From Candidatus Aminicenantota bacterium (GTDB lineage Bacteria > Acidobacteriota > Aminicenantia > UBA2199), in the NCBI GenBank assembly GCA_030620255.1, contig JAUXFB010000011.1, positions 1 through 12,946 of the forward strand: a stretch of DNA of 12,946 nt, read 5' to 3'. Shown piece by piece: positions 6,646 through 12,946 of the stretch. The translations under genes and the position numbers were made by a program. Every line of letters begins with the position of its first letter. Position 1 is the stretch's first letter. The notes beneath the pieces were generated by a model. That model saw only the letters and a program-made list of their open reading frames with translations. It did no database searches and was not told where the DNA came from.

Positions 6646-8436
6646 TTATTCTAATTCAAGAGCAGCTAAAAATGCCTCTTGTGGAATGTCTACCTTGCCA
6701 ATTCTTTTCATTCTCTTTTTGCCTTTTTTTTGTTTTTCAAGGAGCTTCATTTTCCTTGTAATATCTCCTCCATAACATTTTGCAAGCACATTTTTTCTTA
6801 AGGCTTTAACAACGGTTTTTGCAATAACTCTTTTATTTATTGCTGCTTGAATAACAACTTCAAAGAGCTGTTTCTGGATTACAGATTTTAGTTTGGATGC
6901 AATCTGATTGCCCATTGTGTATGCCTTTTCTCTGTGTACGATTAGAGCTAAAGCATCCACAGGATTTTGATTTATAAGAATATCAAGTTTGACCAAAGGT
7001 GCTTCTTTATATTCTTTAATTTCATAGTCAAATGAGGCATATCCTTGAGAGATGGATTTTAGTTTATTGTAAAAGTCATATAAAATTTCCGCAAGTGGAA
7101 GTTCATAAGTTAAATATACTCTTTTAGCGCCTATATATTCCATTTTTTTATGTATTCCTCTTCTGTTTTGTAATAATTTTAAGATATTTCCTAAATAGGT
7201 TTCAGGAGTAAGAATAATTGCTTCAATATAAGGCTCTTCAATTTTACTTACTTTCTGTGGCTGGGGAAGTTGTGCAGGGGATTCAATTTCAAAGATATTA
7301 TTCTTTATGTCTGTAACTCTATATTTAACTGAAGGAGTGGTGCTAACAATTGAAAGGTTATATTCTCTTTCAAGTCTCTCTTGAATGATTTCTTTGTGTA
7401 AGAGACCTAAGAAACCGCACCTGAAGCCTATTCCAAGAGCAGGGGATGATTCTGGCTCAAATGAAAGAGAAGAATCATTTAATGTCAGTTTTTCAATTGC
7501 CTCTCTTAACTCTTCATGACTTGATCCTTCTCCGGGGTAAAATCCGGCAAAAACCATGGGTTGAGGCTCTTTAAACCCTGGTAATGGTTTTACCCTTTCC
7601 TCTTTTTCCAAGGTTAATGTATCTCCAATTTTTACTTCAGAAATATTCTTTATACTCCCTATTAAGTATCCTACTTCTCCGGCAGATAATTTTGAAGTAG
7701 GTAAAGGTTTTGGTGTATGCACACCTAATTCATTGATGTCATGTTTTGTGTTGTTTGATAAAAATTTTATTCTGTCTCCCTTTTTTAAAACCCCATCAAT
7801 GATCTTTACAAGTATGATTACACCTCTATATGAATCAAACCATGAATCAAATATTAAAGCTTTTAAAGGTTTTGACAGGTCTCCTTTTGGAGGTGGGACA
7901 TTTTCAATAATGGAAGGAATGATTTTATCCACACCTTCACCTGTTTTTGCACTTACAAGTAAAGCTTCATCTCTCCCTATTCCTATAACATTTTCCATTT
8001 GATTTAAAGATTTTTCTAATTCATTGTTTGGTAAATCAATTTTATTCATCACAGGAATAAGTGTAAGATCATTTTCAATTGCAAGGTATGTGTTTGCAAC
8101 AGTTTGAGCTTCAACACCCTGTGCGCAGTCAATTACAAGCAAAGCACCCTCACAAGCAGCAAGTGACCTGGAAACTTCGTAGCTAAAATCAATATGGCCC
8201 GGAGTGTCGATAAGATTCAATATGTATTCATTCCCATGTTCATCTTTATGTAATAATCTCACAAAATGAGATTTAATTGTTATTCCTCTCTCTCTTTCGA
8301 GCTCCATTGAATCAAGGATCTGCTCTTGCATCTCTCTTTTAGGGATAGCATTTGTTATTTCCAATAGCCTGTCTGATAGAGTTGTTTTTCCATGATCTAT
8401 ATGAGCAATAATTGAAAAATTTCTTATATTTTTCAA
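6646..8436 (-). CDS. lepA: Elongation factor 4 (LepA), translational GTPase
   Basis: LepA is a ribosome-associated GTPase that acts on translating or assembling ribosomes. The 596-residue length is typical. GTPase motifs are complete: P-loop AHIDHGKT (11-18), RGITI (50-54), DTPGH (77-81, with His81 at the catalytic position), NKID (131-134) and SAKTG (162-166). The LepA-specific C-terminal domain is present, with the stretch [20 protein letters not shown] near the end. The start codon is TTG at 8436-8434. It is preferred because [17 protein letters not shown] aligns with the family N-terminus, no ATG is available upstream, and AGGA lies eight bases before it. The TTG overlaps the TGA stop of the methyltransferase gene (TTGA, 8436-8433), so translation is probably coupled. 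On the other strand the M48 gene ends 25 bases away. Confidence 0.98.
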   Translation of the reverse strand: MKNIRNFSIIAHIDHGKTTLSDRLLEITNAIPKREMQEQILDSMELERERGITIKSHFVRLLHKDEHGNEYILNLIDTPGHIDFSYEVSRSLAACEGALLVIDCAQGVEAQTVANTYLAIENDLTLIPVMNKIDLPNNELEKSLNQMENVIGIGRDEALLVSAKTGEGVDKIIPSIIENVPPPKGDLSKPLKALIFDSWFDSYRGVIILVKIIDGVLKKGDRIKFLSNNTKHDINELGVHTPKPLPTSKLSAGEVGYLIGSIKNISEVKIGDTLTLEKEERVKPLPGFKEPQPMVFAGFYPGEGSSHEELREAIEKLTLNDSSLSFEPESSPALGIGFRCGFLGLLHKEIIQERLEREYNLSIVSTTPSVKYRVTDIKNNIFEIESPAQLPQPQKVSKIEEPYIEAIILTPETYLGNILKLLQNRRGIHKKMEYIGAKRVYLTYELPLAEILYDFYNKLKSISQGYASFDYEIKEYKEAPLVKLDILINQNPVDALALIVHREKAYTMGNQIASKLKSVIQKQLFEVVIQAAINKRVIAKTVVKALRKNVLAKCYGGDITRKMKLLEKQKKGKKRMKRIGKVDIPQEAFLAALELE

Positions 8437-9503
8437 GCTTTTATTCCTTTAACTGCATACATTGGTGAAGCAAATAATATTTTATTTAATTTATCAATAT
8501 TTGTGTTAAACTCTTTTGCAATTTGATTTTCAGGACAAATTTCTTCTAATTTCTCATCTTTTAGATCATCTGAGTATATGATTTTAACATTAGAAAATCC
8601 TGAACTTTCAAACAGATATCTCATGTACTCAGGATGAAGTGGTTTTTGGTGAGTAACATCAAGAAAATAGATATTACTTAATGCAAAGATAGATAAAGGG
8701 TTTATTGTTTCAAAGACTACAGGTGAATTTTTTTTTAAAACTCTGAATGATTCAATAACAACTTCTCTTAAATATTCAGGTTTAAAGTGTTCAATAACTT
8801 GAGATGAAAAAATCCCACCAATTGAGTTATCTTTATTTTCCATTAAAAATCGAAGTGCTTCAATCTTTGAACATTCTAAACCTTTGGATTTTGCTATATT
8901 AAGCATTGATTCAGATATATCTACACCTTTAGCTGTTTTACCCTCATTTGTCAATAATTCAACAAATTCACCTCTTCCACATCCTATATCTAAAATATTG
9001 TCAGATTTAGAGAAGATTGGAAGGTATTTTTTTAATTTTTTCTTTACCTGATTTTCTTCTCCTCTGAATCTTTTCTCAAAATCAGAGTATTGATAAACAG
9101 ATAATTCTTCTTTTATTTCTTTTAATTGATTTAAATATTTCTTATCAGTTTTTTTATCAATGGAATTTATTAATTTTTGCAAAGATCTTTCAAGGCTAAT
9201 ATAATTCATTAATATAGTTTTTACATTTGAATATTCTGCTTCAAGTTTCTCAATTTTCCATTGTAAGGATTTAAAAACAGAGGTGGAGTGATTATTTGAA
9301 TATGCATCCCATTCTTTGTCCTGAATTGTAATTAATTCATTAAGATCAGCATATAAATCTGCTAGATTTTTTTTTATCTTGCCCTTTTTTTTATTAAAAA
9401 GAGTTTTACTCTCAATTGACTCTCCCAGTTCATTAAGAGTTTTTTTTAATTTTTCCTGTTTTTTTTTTCTCTTTTCTATTAGGTCTTCAATTATCCTTTT
9501 CAT
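8433..9503 (-). CDS. SAM-dependent methyltransferase with N-terminal coiled coil (glycan-cluster type)
   Basis: A class I methyltransferase of 356 residues. Residues 1-135 are highly charged, rich in Lys, Glu and Leu, and predicted to form long coiled coils. The catalytic domain follows: FEKRFRGEE (142-150), motif [12 protein letters not shown] (170-180) for SAM binding, the acidic ribose-binding Asp195 in GVDIS, VIEHF (236-240) and FETINPLS (264-271). The RFRG...YLPIF...[10 protein letters not shown] signature is common in methyltransferases of polysaccharide gene clusters, including the O-antigen chain terminator WbdD. Here the coiled coil precedes rather than follows the enzyme. A role in capping or modifying a surface glycan is inference; the substrate is unknown. 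The ATG at 9503 lies 17 bases inside tatA and has no clear Shine-Dalgarno sequence. The stop overlaps the lepA start, so it is sandwiched by two overlaps. Confidence 0.85.
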   Translation of the reverse strand: MKRIIEDLIEKRKKKQEKLKKTLNELGESIESKTLFNKKKGKIKKNLADLYADLNELITIQDKEWDAYSNNHSTSVFKSLQWKIEKLEAEYSNVKTILMNYISLERSLQKLINSIDKKTDKKYLNQLKEIKEELSVYQYSDFEKRFRGEENQVKKKLKKYLPIFSKSDNILDIGCGRGEFVELLTNEGKTAKGVDISESMLNIAKSKGLECSKIEALRFLMENKDNSIGGIFSSQVIEHFKPEYLREVVIESFRVLKKNSPVVFETINPLSIFALSNIYFLDVTHQKPLHPEYMRYLFESSGFSNVKIIYSDDLKDEKLEEICPENQIAKEFNTNIDKLNKILFASPMYAVKGIKA

Positions 9504-9678
9504 TATCTGATTCTTTTGTTTCTTGTTCGTCTTGTTTATCTTTTTTTAAAGAATTTCTTAAATTTTTAATACCTTCTCCAAGGCCTTTGCCAAGTCCAGG
9601 TAATTTTTTTCCTCCAAAAAGCAAGGCAATTATAAGAAGCACTCCTAATATTTCCCAGAAAGAAACTGTTCCAAACAT
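9487..9678 (-). CDS. tatA: Twin-arginine translocase subunit TatA/TatE family
   Basis: A 63-residue single-span membrane protein of the TatA/E family, which forms the pore-like part of the Tat system that exports folded proteins. A short N-terminal hydrophobic helix (about 6-21) is followed by the hinge FGGKKLPGLGKGLGEG (21-36), diagnostic for the family. An amphipathic helix and an acidic, lysine-rich tail follow. The start ATG is fixed by GAGGAG five bases upstream. No tatC or tatB lies in this window. The gene has its own promoter and leads a three-gene group with the methyltransferase (17-base overlap) and lepA. Whether it acts as TatA or a TatE-like paralogue cannot be decided here. Confidence 0.95.
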   Translation of the reverse strand: MFGTVSFWEILGVLLIIALLFGGKKLPGLGKGLGEGIKNLRNSLKKDKQDEQETKESDNEKDN

Positions 9679-9683
9679 TTTAT

Positions 9684-9689
9684 CTCCTC
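9684..9689 (-). promoter_or_regulatory. Ribosome binding site of tatA
   Basis: GAGGAG on the minus strand, five bases before the tatA ATG. The predicted transcription start falls at about 9689, so the Shine-Dalgarno sequence would sit at the very 5' end of an unusually short leader of about 11 bases. Confidence 0.75.
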
Positions 9690-9695
9690 AAAGAT

Positions 9696-9724
9696 ATTTT
9701 ATAGTTTTAACACAATTGTGTCAA
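9696..9724 (-). promoter_or_regulatory. Sigma70-type promoter of the tatA operon
   Basis: On the minus strand: perfect TTGACA (9724-9719), 17-base spacer and TAAAAT (9701-9696). The predicted start is about 9689. It sits in the 68-base gap after glmS and separates tatA-methyltransferase-lepA from ugd-glmS as a transcription unit, although read-through from glmS remains possible because no terminator is visible. Confidence 0.75.
9707..9724. promoter_or_regulatory. Palindrome in the tatA promoter (candidate operator)
   Basis: ACACAATTGTGT (9710-9721) is a perfect 12-bp palindrome. It extends to an 18-bp near-palindrome with TTA on the left and CAA on the right, with one mismatched pair. It covers the -35 box and half of the spacer, where a dimeric repressor would block RNA polymerase. 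The regulator is unknown, and chance cannot be excluded in AT-rich DNA. Confidence 0.45.
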
Positions 9725-9746
9725 GTTTATAAATCGATCCCTTTTT

Positions 9747-11573
9747 TTATTCTACTGTTACTGATTTTGCTAAATTTCGAGGTTTATCTATATTACATCC
9801 TCTTTGTTTTGCAATATAATATGCAAATAATTGAAGAGGAACTATATTGAGAATTGGCTGGAGAATAGGGATTGTTTTTGGAACAATAATTGAGTCATTT
9901 GATATGTCTATAACTTTTTTTGCATCTTTATTTGTTATTGAAATGATCTTACCCTTTCTTGCTATGATTTGTTGAATGTTGCTTATCATCTTATTAATAG
10001 CTGAATCATCAGGAGCAATTGCAACTGTTGGAAAATTTTCATCAATTAAAGAAATTGGTCCGTGTTTCATCTCACCAGCAGGATAACCTTCAGCATGGAT
10101 ATATGAAATTTCCTTTAGTTTTAATGCACCTTCCATTGCAGTTGGATAATTATAAAGTCTCCCTATATATAAAAAATCCCTGTATTTTGAGTATTTAAGA
10201 GCTATCTTTTTTATTTTATCTGCATTATATAAAATTTCTCTTACCTGGTCGGGGAGATTCTTTAAAGCACATATGATTTGGCTACCCTCATAATAGGATA
10301 ACCCCTGATATCTTCCAATAAGCAATGCCATAAGAGTCAGTATTACAAGCTGAGATGTATAAATTTTTGTTGATGCAACACCTATTTCAGGTCCAGCAAA
10401 ATTGTAAACACCTGCATCTGTAACCTGTGCAATGGATGATCCAACAACATTTACAATTCCAAGAAGAAGAGCTCCTTTTCTTTTTGCCTCTTTTATTGCA
10501 GCAAGTGTATCAGCAGTCTCGCCTGATTGGGAAATTGCAAGAACCCCAATATTCTTATCCAGTTTTAAACGTCTATACCTGAATTCTGAAGCAAGTTCGC
10601 ATTCAACATTTAATTCTGTAAGATTTTCAAGTATGTATCTTCCCAATAATCCAGCATAATAACTGGTTCCACATGATACAATAATTAATTTATTTATACT
10701 TTTCAATCTATCAAGAACAGGTATAAGCCCTCCTAATTTTGATACACCCTCATTCTCAATTATTCTTCCTCTAAATGCATTTTCAATTGTTTCAGGCTGT
10801 TCAAATATCTCCTTTAACATAAAGTGTTCATACCCTTTTTTGTCAGTTTTGAAACTTACTTCATCAAAAGTTTCAATTTCTTTTTCTAAAATTTCATTTT
10901 TGAAATTTTTTATATAATATCCATCAGAGTTAAGAACAGCCATCTCATCATCTCTGAGATAGATCATTTTTTTTGTAAAAGGAGAAATCGCGCCAGAATC
11001 TGAAGCTGCAAAAAATTCATTTTCTCCAACACCAATAATTATTGGGCTTCCTCTTTTTGCAACTACTATTTTATGGTCAATGTCAGAATGAATAACTGCA
11101 ATCCCAAATGTCCCGATTAATCTTTCTATAGATTTTAGGACTGCATCTTCAAGATCTCCATTAAAATTTTCCTCAATTAGATGGGCTATTACCTCTGTAT
11201 CTGTTTCAGATATAAAATTATGATTTTTTTTTATAAGTTCTTCTTTGAGTTCAAGAAAGTTTTCAATAATTCCATTGTGAACAACACTTATCTTTTTTGT
11301 ACAATCTGTTTGTGGATGGGCATTTATTTCAGATGGTTCTCCATGTGTTGCCCATCTTGTATGAGCAATGCCAAAAGTTGAGTCAATTCTTTTGCCTGCT
11401 TTTTTTTCTTCTAATTTAAGGACCTTGCCCCGGGATTTAATAATTATATTTTTTTTATTATCAATAACTGCAAAACCTGCTGAGTCATATCCTCTATATT
11501 CAAGTCTTTTTAAACCTTCAATTAATATAGGAATAGCTTGTTTTTTCCCACAATAACTTGTTATACCGCACAT
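9747..11573 (-). CDS. glmS: Glutamine--fructose-6-phosphate aminotransferase (isomerizing)
   Basis: GlmS makes glucosamine-6-phosphate from fructose-6-phosphate and glutamine, the first step towards UDP-GlcNAc for peptidoglycan and surface glycans. The 608-residue protein is full length (E. coli has 609). The glutaminase domain starts with the nucleophile Cys after Met (MCGI) and has HTRWATHG (71-78) and HNGIIENF (99-106). The two SIS isomerase domains carry SCGTS (300-304), SQSGET (349-354), Glu488, EMKHGP with His504, and the C-terminal tail NLAKSVTVE with Lys603. Glu488, His504 and Lys603 have the same numbers as in the E. coli enzyme. The start is supported by AAGGAG seven bases upstream, which overlaps the ugd stop codon (TAAGGAG). 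The leader between the genes is only 10 bases, so no glmS ribozyme is possible there. Confidence 0.98.
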   Translation of the reverse strand: MCGITSYCGKKQAIPILIEGLKRLEYRGYDSAGFAVIDNKKNIIIKSRGKVLKLEEKKAGKRIDSTFGIAHTRWATHGEPSEINAHPQTDCTKKISVVHNGIIENFLELKEELIKKNHNFISETDTEVIAHLIEENFNGDLEDAVLKSIERLIGTFGIAVIHSDIDHKIVVAKRGSPIIIGVGENEFFAASDSGAISPFTKKMIYLRDDEMAVLNSDGYYIKNFKNEILEKEIETFDEVSFKTDKKGYEHFMLKEIFEQPETIENAFRGRIIENEGVSKLGGLIPVLDRLKSINKLIIVSCGTSYYAGLLGRYILENLTELNVECELASEFRYRRLKLDKNIGVLAISQSGETADTLAAIKEAKRKGALLLGIVNVVGSSIAQVTDAGVYNFAGPEIGVASTKIYTSQLVILTLMALLIGRYQGLSYYEGSQIICALKNLPDQVREILYNADKIKKIALKYSKYRDFLYIGRLYNYPTAMEGALKLKEISYIHAEGYPAGEMKHGPISLIDENFPTVAIAPDDSAINKMISNIQQIIARKGKIISITNKDAKKVIDISNDSIIVPKTIPILQPILNIVPLQLFAYYIAKQRGCNIDKPRNLAKSVTVE

Positions 11574-11580
11574 ATATTGC

Positions 11581-11585
11581 TCCTT
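11581..11585 (-). promoter_or_regulatory. Ribosome binding site of glmS overlapping the ugd stop
   Basis: The minus strand reads TAAGGAG, where TAA (11586-11584) is the ugd stop and the following GGAG completes a Shine-Dalgarno sequence seven bases before the glmS ATG. This fixes the glmS start and suggests that ribosomes finishing ugd feed glmS. Confidence 0.7.
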
Positions 11586-12946
11586 ATTTAAAATGGGTTA
11601 ATGATGTTTTGCCTAAAGGATATACATTGAACCCAATTTCATACAATTTCTTATGGTCTAATATATTTCTACCATCAAAAATAAAAGCTGGTTTTTTCAT
11701 TGATGTGTAGATTTTTTTATAATTAAGTTTTTTAAATTCTTCCCATTCTGTTAAGATTGCAATTGCATTTGAGCCTTTTGCTGTTTTATATGGATCAATT
11801 TCATATTTAACATTAGAATCAATCCCATTTAAATCTATTCTAGCATTATCAAGAGCTTTTGGATCAGTTATTGATATAAAAGCCCTTTCTTCCAACAATT
11901 TTTTGGTTATATAAATAGCCGGGGATTCTCTTGTATCTCCTGTGTTTGCTTTAAATGAAAATCCAAAAATGGCAATTTTCTTTTCAGAGATAGTATTGAA
12001 CATCTCTTTAACAATTCTCTGGACAAATCTCTTTTCCTGGTATTGATTTATATTTACAACCATTTCCCAGTAATCTGCTACTTGTTCAAGTCCATAACTT
12101 CTTGCAATGTAAACCAGGTTAAGTATATCTTTCTTAAAGCATGATCCACCAAACCCAACCCCTGCATTTAAAAATTTAGAACCTATTCTTGAATCCCTTC
12201 CAACTGCATATGATATCTCTGAAATGTCTGCATCTGTTTTTTCACATAGAGCTGATATCGAATTTATTGAAGAAATTCGTTGCGCAAGGAATGCATTGGC
12301 AACAAGTTTTGAAAGCTCTGAAGACCAGAGGTTTGTCGAGATTATTCTTTTTTTTGGAATCCAATGAGTGTAAAGATCAATAATCTCCTGAGCTGCTTTT
12401 ATTCCTCCTTTTGTTTGATGTGATCCAATGAGAATCCTATCAGGTTCAAGTAGATCTTTGATTGCAGTTCCTTCTGAAAGAAATTCAGGGTTTGATATTA
12501 CTTCAAACTTAATGTTTTTTCTGTTTGATTTAAGGATTCTTTCCAGAGCTTGAGCAGTTCTTACTGGAAGAGTGCTTTTTTCAACAATGATTTTGTCTCT
12601 TTCAGAATATTTTATGATTTCATGAGCTGTTTTTTCCCAGTATTGCAAATCAGAAGCCATACCTGCTCCTTCTCCAAAAGTTTTAGTTGGAGTATTTACA
12701 GAAACAAAGATAATATCAGCCTTTTTTATTCCATTTTTAATATCTATAGAAAAAAACAGATTTTTTCCTCTTACCTTTTTTACTACATCCATAAGACCAG
12801 GTTCAAATACAGGAAGATTGTCAGAATTCCATTGTTTGATTCTATTTTTATTTATATCAACAACATTGATTTTGTATTCAGGACATTTTAGAGCAATAAC
12901 TGACATTGTAGGACCACCAACATAACCTGCTCCTATACACAGTATA
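11584..12946 (-). CDS. ugd: UDP-glucose 6-dehydrogenase, animal-type (5' end beyond the window)
   Basis: The enzyme oxidises UDP-glucose to UDP-glucuronate with two NAD+. An ATG at 12906 is available but is not the true start. The frame stays open to the window edge (first full codon at 12945) and the 13 extra residues, ILCIGAGYVGGPT, form the NAD-binding GxGxxG fold, so only about six residues are missing. Numbering from the ATG at 12906, the sequence shows SVNTPTKTFG (69-78), EKSTLPVR (109-116), SNPEFLSEGTAIKD (138-151), SSELSKLVANAFLAQRISS (195-213), the catalytic Cys256 in GFGGSCFKKD, and GDTRES (323-328). These blocks, with HWIPKKRI and KPAFIFDGRNILD, match human UGDH more closely than the short bacterial Ugd type. 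It is followed 10 bases later by glmS, so it probably feeds glycan synthesis. Its promoter is not in the window. Confidence 0.95.
   Translation of the reverse strand, partial: ILCIGAGYVGGPTMSVIALKCPEYKINVVDINKNRIKQWNSDNLPVFEPGLMDVVKKVRGKNLFFSIDIKNGIKKADIIFVSVNTPTKTFGEGAGMASDLQYWEKTAHEIIKYSERDKIIVEKSTLPVRTAQALERILKSNRKNIKFEVISNPEFLSEGTAIKDLLEPDRILIGSHQTKGGIKAAQEIIDLYTHWIPKKRIISTNLWSSELSKLVANAFLAQRISSINSISALCEKTDADISEISYAVGRDSRIGSKFLNAGVGFGGSCFKKDILNLVYIARSYGLEQVADYWEMVVNINQYQEKRFVQRIVKEMFNTISEKKIAIFGFSFKANTGDTRESPAIYITKKLLEERAFISITDPKALDNARIDLNGIDSNVKYEIDPYKTAKGSNAIAILTEWEEFKKLNYKKIYTSMKKPAFIFDGRNILDHKKLYEIGFNVYPLGKTSLTHFK

Noticed and set aside
9725..9746. Run of seven T after glmS as a possible terminator.
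   Set aside because: On the glmS strand it is an A-run directly after the stop codon, and no hairpin precedes it.
9587..9850. Plus-strand frame of 87 codons spanning tatA, its promoter and the end of glmS.
   Set aside because: It crosses two supported genes and a promoter, and its product is unrecognisable.
11574..11583. A glmS ribozyme or riboswitch in front of glmS.
   Set aside because: Only 10 bases separate ugd and glmS, far too few for the ribozyme, and the preceding sequence is coding.
12904..12906. ATG at 12906 as the start of ugd.
   Set aside because: The frame continues upstream into the conserved NAD-binding motif IGAGYVGG, so this Met is internal.

Overview
The window is an AT-rich, CpG-poor piece of a bacterial chromosome. 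The TatA-type translocase subunit, the signal-peptide-bearing M16 peptidase pair, bacterial LepA and GlmS, and sigma70-like promoters all point to a bacterium. The secreted M16 pair and the glycan-type genes suggest a two-membrane envelope. I cannot name the phylum from sequence alone. No rRNA, tRNA, CRISPR array, insertion sequence or transposase is visible, and no stretch over 300 bases lacks a gene.

Plus strand, 1 to 6620: a self-contained Fic-family gene (87-965) has its own strong promoter, three copies of the octamer GTTAATAT upstream, and a stem-loop over its stop codon. It is followed by two overlapping M16 peptidase genes (1122-2483 and 2470-3816), a MEMO-family gene (3896-4696) and a membrane M48 metalloprotease with a C-terminal TPR-like region (4740-6620). 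The M16 pair looks like one heterodimeric enzyme: the first subunit keeps the HxxEH zinc motif and the second keeps the Arg/Tyr substrate-binding pair.

Minus strand, 12946 down to 6646: ugd (UDP-glucose dehydrogenase, cut by the window edge), glmS, tatA, a coiled-coil SAM methyltransferase and lepA. ugd and glmS sit 10 bases apart and supply nucleotide-sugar precursors. tatA has its own promoter and leads a tightly overlapping group, tatA-methyltransferase-lepA. The two strands converge between the M48 gene and lepA with only 25 bases between stop codons and no visible hairpin terminator.

The signals I consider most worth following are these. (1) Two, probably three, plus-strand genes have promoters whose predicted transcription start falls on or within about two bases of the ATG, so their mRNAs would be leaderless, whereas four other genes have clear Shine-Dalgarno sequences. 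(2) The fic gene is compositionally foreign and carries a candidate operator array. (3) The catalytic residues of the M16 pair are split between the two subunits. (4) A WbdD-like methyltransferase with an N-terminal coiled coil is translationally tied to tatA and lepA. (5) The UDP-glucose dehydrogenase closely resembles the animal-type enzyme.
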